DNA from: Thermothelomyces thermophilus ATCC 42464
Lineage: Eukaryota > Ascomycota > Sordariomycetes > Sordariales > Chaetomiaceae
Direction: 5' to 3'
Length of the DNA: 64,000 nucleotides
NCBI RefSeq assembly: GCF_000226095.1
Contig: NC_016474.1
Span: 2,976,001-3,040,000, forward strand
Position 1 is the stretch's first letter; each line of letters starts with the position of its first letter. Positions 23,931 through 34,804 of the stretch are shown piece after piece. The position numbers and the translations under genes were made by a program. Below the pieces are notes generated by a model. That model did not search any database. It had not been told where the DNA came from and worked only from the letters and a program-made list of their open reading frames with translations.

Positions 23931-25081
23931 ATGGCGGACTCGACCCCGTCACACCTTGACCCTTCCGCCCTCGGCACAAAAGAATAGTTTGTTTCCCCTC
24001 CCTTTTTTTTTTCCTCGTTCTCTTTCCTTTTCCTTGTCTCTTGCTTTTCTTTCTTCCTCCTCTTTTCCCACCTCCGATCACACTTCTTTCCACCCCCAAC
24101 CCCCACCTTTTGCTTTCTCTTCTCCTTCAACCTCTTGCGAGACGAGACGTGGACGGATCGGACTAACACGTAAAAACCGGGACAAAAACATGAAAAAAAA
24201 AATAAAGCTGGGACTCGCTGTACGAGAAGGAGCTATCCAACCACGCCGAGAACCCGCGCGACGAGGGGACCGTCTGGTTCGACGACTCGGACGCCGAGGC
24301 CAAGATGGTCGCGTACCTGGACGAGCACGCCGAGGCGGACCACGCGCTCGACCGCGCCGCCGCCGCCGTCCTCGACCTCGGCTGCGGCAACGGCAGCCTG
24401 CTCTTCGCCCTCCGCGAGGACGGCTGGCGCGGCCGCCTGCTCGGCGTCGACTACAGCGAGAGGAGCGTCGAGCTGGCCAGGCGGGTCGGCGTCTCGAGGC
24501 GGAGGGCCGCCCGCCGCGGCGGCGGCGGCGACAACCTCGACATTGCGGTTGAGGAGGAGGCGAGAGCAGAAGAAGAGGGGAAGAAGGAGACCGGGAAGGA
24601 AGAGGAGGACAAAGTCAACGACGAGGAGGAGGAGGACGACGACGACGATACAGAAAGAGAGGTGGAGTTCAAGGTGTGGGACGTCCTCAATGGATCGCTC
24701 GCCGACGTCCGGGCTGCACCACCAACGGCCACGACGGCGGCGCAGGGAAGCGAGCAGGGCCAAGGGTGGGATCTGGTCCTCGACAAGGGCACCTTCGACG
24801 CCGTCTCGCTCAGCGGCGAGCGGGATGACAAGGGGCGGCGGGTCTGCGAGGGCTACGGCGAGCGCGTGCTCCAGCTTCTGCGGACGGGCGGGATATTCCT
24901 CGTGACGAGCTGCAACTGGACCGAGAAGGAACTGCGCGACTGGTTCGAGACAAAGACACCGCCCACCGCGACGGGGGAGAGGCTGCGGCTGGCTGGGAGG
25001 ATACAGTATCCGAGCTTCGAGTTTGCCGGTGTTCGGGGGCAAACGATTAGTACTCTCTGCTTTGAGAAAACTGCGGCCTAG
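23931..25081 (+). CDS. EFM4: EFM4-type protein-lysine methyltransferase acting on elongation factor 1-alpha
   Basis: Two exons, 23931-23986 and 24208-25081, give 309 aa. Exon 1 encodes MADSTPSHLDPSALGTKE plus two bases of a Tyr codon; exon 2 completes YWDSLYEKELSNHAENPRDE, a hallmark of the METTL10/EFM4 family. Motif I of the class I SAM methyltransferase fold is VLDLGCGNGSLLFAL (near residue 73), and the later LVLDKGTFDAVSL matches the family's post-II region. The yeast and human members methylate a lysine of eEF1A. Between the first strands and the LDKGTFD block there is a Glu/Asp/Lys-rich insert of about 40 residues (about 130-170), likely a disordered loop. The 221 bp intron is unusually long, pyrimidine-rich, and ends in an A-run next to the acceptor; branch ACTAAC is near 24160. 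Donor GTTTGT is weak but restores the frame exactly. Confidence 0.92.
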
Positions 25082-25470
25082 TAGATTATTAATAGGTCCA
25101 AAGAAGCTCACGAGCACGGGTCAACAAGGACGACAGACAAAAACAAGAGCCCGCGACCTCCGCGGAGCTCGTCGGTCAATTGTGCCTTGCGAACCTTATT
25201 CCTTAATCTTCTTGGGGGCCCCTGGGCATACATCAGCACCCAACATGCCGGCCAGAATGCCCGATGCAGGTCTATCAACGTTGATCCACTACCTTCCATG
25301 CGCTGCAGTACGCAAAGCATCATTTAGCCCTACACCCGAATGAAGAAATGACTCGGATCGTTGTTTTCTTTTCTTTTTCTTAACAGAGAAACAGGCAAGG
25401 TCCTGGGCTTGAGATCGCAAGCGCGGCAAGCAACGCAGGAACGGAATTGCTTCGTTATAACTTCTCTCGT
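25082..25470. other. Intergenic spacer between convergent genes
   Basis: 389 bp between the stop codons of the EFM4 gene (+) and the PP2A-A gene (-). It holds both 3' ends. Nothing else was seen. Confidence 0.5.
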
Positions 25471-27743
25471 CTATGGTGATGTGTTCATAGGCTCGCCAGC
25501 AGGCCCAGCAGCTCCCGTCGCCGCATTCGCCGCCATGGTCGCAAAATACCGCACATCCACGTCGTCATCCTTCTGGAGCTTCTCCAGGCTGGGCATGATC
25601 CGCTCGTCAATCAGCTGCTGGCCCCTCGGCGATGGGCTGAAGGGCGTCTTGGCCTGCTCCAGCGTGTAGATGGTGCCCTCGTCCGGCAGGCGGCGCAGGG
25701 CCGAGATCAGGGCCGAGTACGTCTTCGCGACGTTGAACCGAATGTTGGGAATCTCGTCGTTTGTGAGTTTTTCCAGCATGGGAAGGATCGACTTAGCGAT
25801 CACGTCCATGGTCACGACGGTGGAAAGTGTCTGGCTCCTGTCAGTGTGGGCCCCTTCGAGATGTTCCAGCCGATATGATCTGCTTACCGAGATCGCGAAG
25901 CACGTTGTCATCCTGTAGAGGTAGTTGGGATGCGCTCCCATTGCCATAACCTTGGGGATGATGGCCTCGCTCGCCCACTCGACACCAAACACTTCGGTGA
26001 GCTTCTTGAGGTTGTGTGTTGCCGCCTCGCGGATGGAGAAAACGGTGTCGCCGAGCCACCCCATGCACAATTGACTGAGCTTATCATCGAAAAATTGTAT
26101 GCCGAGCTGGCTGGCGAGCAGTGGCATGTGGCCGATGATTGCGAGCCGCACGCGCCATTGCTTGTCCTCGGCGAGCTGGACGATGGCAGGCAGAAGAGAT
26201 TGCGCCAGCAGGTCGATGCCAATCACCTGATTTACCAGCTCCAGCTTCGAGATGATGTGCAGGCGCACCTCGGGATACTCATCTTTGAGCATCTGGAGGA
26301 ACATGGGCAAGAGGTGATCGATGGTCCTGTCAACCGTCAGAATGTGCCCCTCTCCCCCGGCGTACTTTGATTGAGCCGTAACGTACTCTTGCTTGCCCAG
26401 GATCGGAGCCAGACCGCTGATCTGTGTTCCGAGGGCCGCGCGCACGTGCTGCGAGCTGTCCGACACCAGGTTTTCCACAGTGCCCATTATGTCGCTGAGG
26501 AGGGTGTTCCGGTCGACCAGGGCGCAGAAGCCGGGGATCTGGCCGGCAATAGCGGTCCTGACCTCGGCCTCGTTGTCCTTGAGCAGCTTGACAAAGGCGG
26601 GGACCAAGTCGCGGGCGACCACCTCCTCATCTACTGCCTTGGCGATCTGCACATTCCCGTCAGTTCTGGCCCAGGCCTCTGAAGCTCCTGATGAAGTGGT
26701 TGACGGACCTTCTCGAATCGGTCGGCAATCATGTACCGGACCCTCCAGCTCTTATCGTCTATCAAGCCGCGCAGTGAGGTGAGGAGCACGCCGTGGCTCG
26801 CCTGTTGCTCCTTGGGAACGACTTCTGCAATCGAAATCAGGACCTCGACCGTGAGCAGCCGGACGCTATCCTGGTCGTCCTGAACGAGGTGCTGAAACAT
26901 GGGTATCATCTCCTCCACAACGATCGCGGCGGGCATCTCCTTCACGAACTTGGCCAAGTTGGTAGCAGCCTGGCGGCGGACCATGGGCGTGTCATCGTGG
27001 ACCAGCTGGCCAAACTGCTGCCGGAGTTGTGCCTGGACGGGAGGCGAGATCTTGGAATAGGGAGCCGTGTAGAGCCCGCATCCCGAGACCCTGGAGGTGA
27101 ACCAGTCGGCCTTGGAGAGGCGGATGGTGAGGGGGATGAAGTATTCCTCGATTTGTTGGGTCGAGAGCTCGCCGCAGATCTTGTTCAGCGACTCGACAGC
27201 CTGCGGAACACGGCGCATCAGTCAACTGCGCCCATCACCAGTTATTAATTACCGGAGCCGTCCTTGCGCGCATACCTTGTCCCGGACGACGGGCTCCTCG
27301 ATGGCCGCGAGGTTCTCGAGTGGGGAGAGCAACACATGGCCCCACTGAGGACCGCCGACATACTCGATGAAGCTCCCGAGCTCCTCGCTCAGGGCAACGA
27401 GAACTTCGTCCTCATCCTCGACGGACTCTGCAGCAGGGGCGTGTTAGCGATGGACGCGGGTCCGCAACGTTGGGCCAGAGGTGGGGAGGTTTTTTGGCTG
27501 ACCATCAAGAAAGGGGATCAGCTCATCGCGAGTGCGCTCGGCGCCCAGGGCAAGGGCAATGGTCGAGAGGCGGTGGATGGCATTGAGTCGGAGCAGGACA
27601 TCGTCGTGCTGGGGCACACGAGGTTAATCATGGGAGGCTGCAACGAGTGGCCCGGGGGAGGCGCGTCACCGCCATACCTTCAATTCGTCGATCAGCACGG
27701 CGATGGGGTAGAGCTCATCGTTGGGGTTCGTCGCGTCAGCCAT
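25471..27743 (-). CDS. TPD3: Protein phosphatase 2A scaffold (PR65/A) subunit
   Basis: Six exons, 27743-27678, 27608-27503, 27427-27276, 27200-26709, 26646-25888 and 25830-25471, give 644 aa. The whole protein is HEAT repeats with the family's recurring pattern ([91 protein letters not shown]). This subunit is the rigid arm that holds the PP2A catalytic subunit and a regulatory B subunit together. Introns are 57-75 bp. The last one (25887-25831) is 57 bp, in phase and without a stop, so retention would add 19 residues between two HEAT repeats rather than truncate the protein. I chose splicing because it gives TTCFAIS followed by [16 protein letters not shown], which matches the family. Confidence 0.95.
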
Positions 27744-29110
27744 GGTGGGCGACCGTGGAAAGAGGGAGAGGGCGCGACTGTCGCAGGAAATCCGAGGGTC
27801 GGCGTCTTTGTTTCGGCAGAGTTCAAAGCTGATGTTGTTTTGGGCAGGTGCTGACTGGGGCTGGGCGGCTGGGATCGCGTGTGGGTGCGGTGCGGGATGT
27901 GATGCAATGGGAAAGTGGGCGTTGGGACCGACCGGGCGTCTTTGACGAACACACCCGCGACAACGAGTGGGCTGCCGCCTTGACGGTAAGGAGCTTGCTT
28001 GTCGGCGCTGATGGCGTCCCCGGCCTCGAAAATGCTGCTAAACTCGGGATTGTTATGAGATCACCCGGCGACCGTAGAATGAAGCAAAATGGCGAGTAGA
28101 ACCAAATCCTGACGCCCGGCGTAATGGCGGGATGCGCAGAGGATCGATAGCAGGTTTTGGGGGGGGGGATTGGAATTGCGGGCGGGACGTCAAGGCAAGC
28201 TCCCGACCAGTCAACACCGGGCCCAGGAACAGGGCCTAACAAAATCCAGGCAATGGCCTTTTGGGCCGCTACCAGACACTATCGGTCAGTGCGCTGTGCA
28301 CGAGCCCAGCCAGCCAGTTCGTCTGCGGGGCTGCCGAGGAGTGGGGTAACTAACTGAACTGAACTGTGGATTCAAGTCGCAGCACGCATACGGAGGTAGC
28401 GCAGGGGGCCGGCTGAAATGCTTCGCGAGGCAGGCTCACCCTGCAATTCTAGAATGGGAAAAATCACGACCTAGAGTAGAGGAAGGCACTTCCTGAACTG
28501 GCCACCTCAAAGCGTGAATTAACCAACTGCTTAAGTAGCGTGTAAGATCAGCTCACCTGCCTCAGGTTATTTCCCCGGCATTTACTGGAGTTCTTCAATG
28601 TCACCACTTCCACTACCAACCAAGCAACAAGCTGAGGAGCCCTGTATCGACCGGGCTGTCCAGTTCCCTGAACAACTTGTACCACAACATTTCCGAAGCC
28701 TCTGGCCTGTTGCCTGTGGTCCAATTCCATCGAATCCCAGATAAAAAATCGTGGTCATATAGTTGCTCATTACCGTGGACGAAGCGAGCTCAGAGGAGAG
28801 ACTCTGCTACCTTTCCCCAACGTTGGCAACCTCAATGAGCGTTTCAAATCTCAACCGATCAATGTCGGGAAGCCTCTACAGAGCTGAAGAACTCAGACGC
28901 CCGTTTCTTGCTGGATTATCCAAATGTCGGGATAGAGCCATCAACTGTCTCTTCGTAACCTCAACTTCGTATTTATGCTGAGTAGCCCATACCCTAATGC
29001 AAAGTCTTCCGGTCTCCGGACGGACGTACCAAGATTCCTCGCCTTCCGGCGCTGAGATACAGCAACGCTAACCTGACAAACAATCCCGCTTTATGCCGGT
29101 GCAGTCTAAC
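27744..29110. other. Intergenic region, PP2A-A promoter and myotubularin 3' flank
   Basis: 1.37 kb between two tandem minus-strand genes. The right end is the 3' flank of the myotubularin gene and the left end the 5' flank of PP2A-A. A G-run is at about 28159-28167. No coding-like frame was seen. Confidence 0.5.
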
Positions 29111-31653
29111 TCAGTCAATGCTCTTCATCTCTTGCCCTCCGTCCTCCTCTTTCGGTTTCCGGCTACCCTTATCACCAACAAAGCCATTAGCCTCGGAAGA
29201 ATGCGCACCCGGTCGATTCCTTCCCGTGCTGGAACTTCCCATAGCACTTCCAAAGACACCCTTCCCAATAGCCAGCCCGGAAAGCCTATCCTGTAGGGCT
29301 CCGAGGGCACCAGGCATCCCGGCTGTACTAGCGCTGCGATTCAACGACGCGGTCGCCCTAGCTTCCGGCGTTAGAGCCTCATGAGCAGTCTCGACACCCG
29401 CGAGAACGGACTGGCTCGCCGTCAATCCCGGAGGTTGCAAGCTGCGAGACGAACTGGCGGAGTCCCCAGACCCGGTCTCGGACTGGCTGCTTGCGGTTTC
29501 ACCACCAACACCAGGCTCTGACAGCCCCGATGCGGCCTGATAGGCTGCAACGCGCTCTGCTGTGGCGAGAGAAGCATTGATGTCGCCGTTCATCTCGTCG
29601 TCGGTGCGATTGAAAAGCTGATACCACCATCGCACCTCGCCCAGCCGCGGGAAGATGAGCCGCTCCCGGCCTTTTATGTGATCATCGATAGTCGGGTCAT
29701 ATTGGTCGTTAGTGAACTCCTGGCGGCGACTTAAAAAGTAAGCCCATACGCTGCGAGTGCGCTCATGCAGCTTCGCCTCGCGGCGCTGCCGCTCGTTGTT
29801 GAACAGAAAGGTGCCGTATTGGCACGAGTACACGTGATAGAGTAAGCGCCGAAGCATGCGTTCATTAAATTCAAACCGCGTCGGGTGTTGCCGCAGGAGC
29901 TGGTACGTGGCGTCGAGGAACTGGTGAAAGACGGGCGACACGTCCCTGGGCCTCGTGGCGTGATCTTCGGTAATGGGAGCGTAACCCTGCTTCGAGTCGT
30001 CCGCCGCCAAAGATTCCTCCGCTTCTGGGGGGGGCGTATCTTTCTCGGTACCCATACTCTTGTTCCACAGCCGCTTTGCGCTTGCAAAAGCGCTCTCGAT
30101 AGCGTCTCCCCGACCCTCGCTCTCGCCGGGTCGGATCGTTGAGCCGGCCAACGCGTCGCTATCCACGGTGAACCAGCTCTCGTGACTCATGTGGCCGGAC
30201 CGCAATTGGAACATGTGCCCAAACGAGAGCCATTCCTTCTCGACCAAGACAATGAAACCGTCGATGGTGCGATAATAGGGGTCAAGCATCAGCTGGGCCA
30301 GGGCGCTCAGCTGGCTCGTCCGGTCCCAGCCGTCCGAGCAGTGGATGAGCACATGGGAATGCTGGATGCCAACCTGCCGCGCGATGATAGCCGAGCCGTC
30401 CAGGATGCCGCTAATGTGCTTCAGCCATTTGCTTTTGGCCAGGAGGTCTCGGTTGGGGGGCAAGGGTGAAATGTCGGCGTCCTTGATAGCGTTGACGACC
30501 TTTTCCAGGGAATCCCTCATGACGTGAATATTGTCTATATTTAGGAAAACCTTCTTGGCAAATCTGTAGTAGTCCATGTTCTCCGACCCCATCCCTATCG
30601 CCTGCATGGCATACGAGTTGATCGCAGGCCGGGCGTCGACGATGAGGTTGTGTTGCTGCGCACCGTATATCAGTCGCTTGCCCGTCTTTTCGTCGTACTG
30701 CGCGTTGGTGCCAGCAATGAGCTCGTCCTCCATCCGCATCCGCTCCGTTTCTGACAACGACGCGTCAGAATCCGCGCTCTCGGCGCTCAGATCCACGTGG
30801 CTGGACGACGGGCTGCGGTCCGTGTTGGCGGAAAGAGCGACATCGAGAGAGTCCATAGAGGCAGAAAAGCAAGCCCCGACGAGGCGCTCATCTTGGATGC
30901 TGCGCTTCCCCCGAAGCCCCACGAACGGCTGCGAACTGCGGGTTATGGTGCAGTTATTGACGGGATGGAGGTAACTGAGCGTCGGTATCCGGGCGCGGGA
31001 GCGAAACGCGGCAGCGTACTTGAGCGTGTTATCCGAGATTCTGGACGGCACCACTAATACGGCCGGGTAGGTCGGGGAGAAGGTATAGTCCTTGTTGATG
31101 TTGGTTATCCTCCACCCAAGGTCCGCTGACTTCTCGCTGATACCCTGCCGCCTGAATTCGGCCCTCGCATCGTACAGATCCCAACCGTTGATCTTGTTCT
31201 CGGGAGAACCTGGCGGCGGAGTGTAGTTGAAGGCCAGAAGGTTCTCTATGCTCCCCAGCCTGCACGTCCTCGCGCGGATGAACTCGAAGGCCTCCCGGGC
31301 CTGTTTGTCCTCGGCAAAATTGAAACACACAAAGGTGAAATCCCGGAAACGGATGCGTATCGACGAGGGCACACCGCTCGCGGGAGCAGTCAGCCGCAGT
31401 GTGCAGTGGCCTATGACATGAAAAGCAAACCAGGCCTGCCTGACCCGCTTCTTCAACTGCGGGTCGGCGGTAGTCGCGGATTCGGGAGGAAACTGGAAAA
31501 CGAGATGGTAGTCATTCAGCGCCAGATCACCGAGCTCGGGTTTCCCGCCTCGTAAGGCGTGCACGTTGCGGAAGACCTGGTAGGTGTTTTAGCACGATCC
31601 CCGCATTGGTTGCCGCGCGGGACACGTACGTGCTTGCTCTGCGGAACCGACAT
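29111..31653 (-). CDS. YMR1: Myotubularin-type phosphoinositide 3-phosphatase
   Basis: Two exons, 31653-31630 (8 codons) and 31576-29111, give 829 aa. An N-terminal PH-GRAM region (about residues 1-130, including IRIRFRDFTFVCFNFAEDKQ) is followed by the myotubularin phosphatase domain. The catalytic loop HCSDGWDRTSQ (Cys near residue 420) has the CX5R signature with the Asp residues that mark active myotubularins. FHQFLDATYQLLRQHPTRFE and FNERMLRRLLYHVYSCQYGTFL are family blocks downstream. The enzyme removes the 3-phosphate from PI3P and PI(3,5)P2 on endosomes and the vacuole. There is no FYVE domain or coiled coil, as in yeast Ymr1. The Ser/Thr-rich tail of about 170 residues looks disordered. 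A Ser/Asp-rich insert (near SSSHVDLSAESADSDASLSE) lies between the GRAM region and the phosphatase core. The 53 bp intron has branch GCTAAAAC-like. The gene is divergent from the uS3 gene. Confidence 0.94.
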
Positions 31654-32348
31654 GGCGGGTCAGATACAAATTAGGAATGGCAATGGTGCTATTCGGCGGT
31701 AGCGGTAAGTAAGGTAGGAGGAGCTCGGAGCAGCAACTCGAGAAACGTGAGTGTGACAGGGATACTTCTGACGATGCGCGGGGGCAGTCCTGAAATTCAT
31801 CCGTAGGTAAGCACGTCGAGTGGGAGATGAAGTAGTAGGGCCCAGCCCGGCATGGTCAACGCATCACGTTGAGAGACTGCGGCGAGCTTCCTTCTTGCTG
31901 TCAACCGATATGTTGGGGAAACAGCATCACAAGACCTCTTGCTCGTCGACTACCATGTGCTTGCCCAGCTTGACAAGGCCACAAAGAGAAAGTGGGACGC
32001 TAGTGCTTGACGTCGGCAGCGCCCCACCACCTTCCCAGAGATGCGGCGGGCCCGAGCTGGGCCGAGCGAGGCAGCCGCAGGCCGCAAAGCTGAGAAATCC
32101 TCTAGACACACACCCAAAGCCTCACAAAGCCACCCCTTTTACCGCGTCTGACAGCTGATTGGCTGAGACAAACCCTACTCCACATCACAGCCAGAACCGG
32201 TAGCAGCCCACCAAGAAATCGCAAAAAGCCGCTGTGCCGGTCGAATTTCCCCCCAGTCTGAAAAAAGTCGGGTGAACATCGCGACAGGGCCGTGCCTCAA
32301 CCTCTGCAACAATTGAAGTCGTGAGGATTTCATCGCCAAATCGCAACC
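31654..32348 (+). promoter_or_regulatory. Divergent promoter of myotubularin and uS3 genes, with telobox and CCAAT-type motifs
   Basis: 695 bp between two divergent start codons. On the uS3 side I see AAACCCTA (32170-32177), a telobox-like element common upstream of ribosomal protein genes in plants and some fungi, and ATTGGCT (32158-32164), a reverse CCAAT box, immediately next to it. Whether either is bound is inference. Confidence 0.5.
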
Positions 32349-33259
32349 ATGGCTGTTCCCGGCACTCAGATGTAAGCAGAGCATAGTCCCTGTCCTTTGG
32401 GCGAACCGCCGGCGAGCATCGAACGTTTCGAAAATCGCCGGTTGGTGTGTGGTGCAGGTATGGAGGGGACTTTGAGGCTGACATATTCGCCGTCTGCAGC
32501 TCCAAGCGGAGAAAGTTCGTCGCCGACGGTGTGTTCTACGCCGAGCTGAACGAGTTCTTCCAGCGCGAGCTGGCTGAGGAGGGCTACTCCGGCGTCGAGG
32601 TCCGCGTCACCCCGACCGTTACCGACATCATCATCCGCGCCACACACACTCAGGAGGTTCTGGGCGAGCAGGGTCGCCGGATCCGCGAGCTCACCAGCCT
32701 GATCCAGAAGCGCTTCAAGTTCCCCGAGAACTCGGTCTCCCTCTATGCCGCCAAGGTCCAGAACCGCGGTCTCTCGGCCGTCGCCCAGTGCGAGTCCCTC
32801 CGCTACAAGCTGCTCAACGGTCTTGCCGTTCGCCGTGCCTGCTACGGCGTCCTCCGCTTCATCATGGAGAGCGGTGCCAAGGGTTGCGAGGTCGTCGTTT
32901 CCGGCAAGCTGCGCGCTGCCCGCGCCAAGAGCATGAAGTTCACCGACGGCTTCATGATCCACTCCGGCCAGCCGGCCAAGGACTTCATCGACAGCGCCAC
33001 CCGCCACGTCCTGCTCCGCCAGGGTGTGCTCGGTATCAAGGTCAAGATCATGCGCGGCAGCGACCCGGAGGGCAAGGCCGGCCCCCAGAAGTCGCTCCCT
33101 GATGCCGTCACCATCATCGAGCCCAAGGAGGAGGCCCCGGTCGTTCAGCCCATGAGCCAGGATTACGGCGCTAAGGCCGCCGCTGCTCAGGCTGCTGCCG
33201 AGGCTGCCCGTCAGGAGGAGCAGGCGGGTGAGGAGGAGCCCGTCGCTGCCGAGCAATAG
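32349..33259 (+). CDS. RPS3: 40S ribosomal protein uS3 (RPS3)
   Basis: Two exons, 32349-32371 and 32500-33259, give 260 aa. Exon 1 encodes MAVPGTQ plus two bases; exon 2 continues [20 protein letters not shown]. The KH domain ([20 protein letters not shown], then [19 protein letters not shown]) and the C-terminal domain ([40 protein letters not shown]) are both complete. uS3 sits at the mRNA entry channel of the small subunit. Codon use is extremely biased to C or T in third position, as expected for a highly expressed gene. As a side effect the antisense strand is open over nearly the whole gene. The tail is Ala/Gln/Glu-rich and ends EEPVAAEQ. The frame past the TAG stop stays open and coding-like (see 33260-33418). 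Confidence 0.97.
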
Positions 33260-33418
33260 GGTGTTAACGGCGGTGGTGTTGTGGCTCTTCTTTCTCCCGC
33301 TCAGGGTGACTCTCCCGCCTTCGACGGCGCTCCTGTTGTCGATGCTAGCGTCGTCGACCACGGCTTCGGCGACAATGGCTTCGGCGATGCCAGCACCATC
33401 GACGTTAACGGTTGGTAA
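33260..33418 (+). other. In-frame, coding-like 52-codon extension after the uS3 stop
   Basis: Directly after TAG (33257-33259) the same frame is open for 52 codons to TAA at 33416-33418. The last 37 codons (from 33305, GDSPAFDGAPVVDASVVDHG onward) have a pyrimidine in the third position of every codon except the final TGG, the same bias as uS3. The base before 33305 ends a good acceptor (branch-like GTTAAC near 33263, pyrimidine tract, CAG). So it could be an alternative last exon, a stop-readthrough product, or the remains of a former C-terminus. The only phase-compatible donor I see (GTCGCT at 33242) is weak. A strong donor, GTGAGG at 33229-33234, would instead end the protein just after EEQAG. 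Confidence 0.5.
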
Positions 33419-34804
33419 TCGCAAGGGAAGATGGGCTCTGACTGGGAGGGGTTCTTCGGGCGCGCCACACGCTCGACAGTATGGTTGCGGATGGATGGGT
33501 CACTCGGCGTCAACTTTGAGCATATTGCATTGAGTCTGCAAAACGGGAAAACGGACGGAATGATGCTTTGGAGGGTGGATTTGTAACTATCCCGGCCAAT
33601 CCATGGACAGGGCAGTTAACGTCGGACGATGTGCAGTCGCTCGAGGAATAAACCCCTAACCAAACTTGCCCGTGTCGTAATCTGATGAGCAGAGTGATGC
33701 GAATTGCTGCTTCCTACGGAAACCTCGACCTTGGGGGAGCTTGCGCATAAACCATCGACATACCCATAACGCGGCATCCAGTATCGAAGCCGAGGGAACT
33801 CGAGTCAAAGCAAACAGTAGCTGACTGCATCCAGCCTGTCATCTGTTTGTGCCGTGCCCGCGAAGTTCTATTCTGAAAGGAGATTCCACGAACCTCGGCC
33901 AACAGATGGGAACAGAATGACAGGATCATAAATTTGGTAGTGTGGTACAGTTACAAACGCCGTTCCAGAGGCGGCAGGTTTTAGAGACGGTGTGAGAATG
34001 AGCAAGTATCCCCCTCCCCCTTTTTTTCCCCCTTCCCCCTTCCCTTCTCCCCCAGCAATTGTCTTGACCGAATAGAAGCTACCCAGCAACGCCTAAGTGC
34101 AATGTGCCGCCGCATTGCCTGCCCGCCTGCTCGCCTGCCAAAGTTCGAATAAAGGTCGTGAGAAGACCTCTGGCATCAAGAAACCGTCCCCAATACCAAC
34201 CACCCCTCCTGCCCAATTGACTGAAATTCGCTTTCCTGCTCCCCCCCTTTAAGCTCCTCCGCGCCCGTCCGCCGTTTCCCATCATGATCTTCGCCCAAGA
34301 TTCCACGTCATATCAATCCCCCGAGAGAAAAGAGAAAATGAGAAACAGAAATATACAATGTGCCAAGACCTCCGCGCCTAAGAGAGTAAGTAGAAACAGC
34401 AGCGCTCTACCGCCTTGGTGTAACCTCCCTCCTCCACAGCCTGACTGTGTGGACATTAGGGCACCACGTCATCTGTAAGAGCTGGGCCAGATTATTTCGC
34501 TAGCCCGGTACCTGGCGCGTACCTGGCTGGCTCGAACCGCAACTCGACTGCGGCACTGGAGAATACAGACGCGGCGGTTCTGTCTGTCTCGTATCCCGTT
34601 TATCAAACGTAAAAAAAGCACCACAAATTAGTGGCCGGGTGCTTCCAAACGAGGCAAAATGGATGGCCCGCCGAACGGAGCCAGCAAGCAAAACGATGAA
34701 AAGAAGTTCAATTCGGCCAAAGAGACAAGAAGAAGAAGAAGAAGAAGAAGAAGAAGAAGAAGAAAAATTTGGTTTCCAAGCGCCGTCATCAACCATCATC
34801 ACCA
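33419..34804. other. Intergenic region between convergent uS3 and NIPA genes
   Basis: 3' flanks of two convergent genes. It includes a C/T-rich patch near 34010-34055 and an AAG triplet run (about 34729-34765) just past the stop codon of the NIPA gene, probably in its 3' UTR. No coding-like frame was seen. Confidence 0.5.
34729..34765. repeat. (AAG)n trinucleotide repeat
   Basis: About twelve AGA/AAG units on the + strand (CTT in the sense of the NIPA gene), within 80 bp of its stop codon. Confidence 0.85.

Noticed and set aside
32366-33424. 352-codon open frame antisense to uS3
   Set aside because: Follows from the C/T third-position bias of the sense gene, which removes the antisense stops. 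Its translation is low-complexity Leu/Ala/Gly/Asp with no domain.
34500-34610. B-box-like GGTTCGAGCC on the minus strand, possible tRNA
   Set aside because: No A box at the right spacing and no foldable stems.
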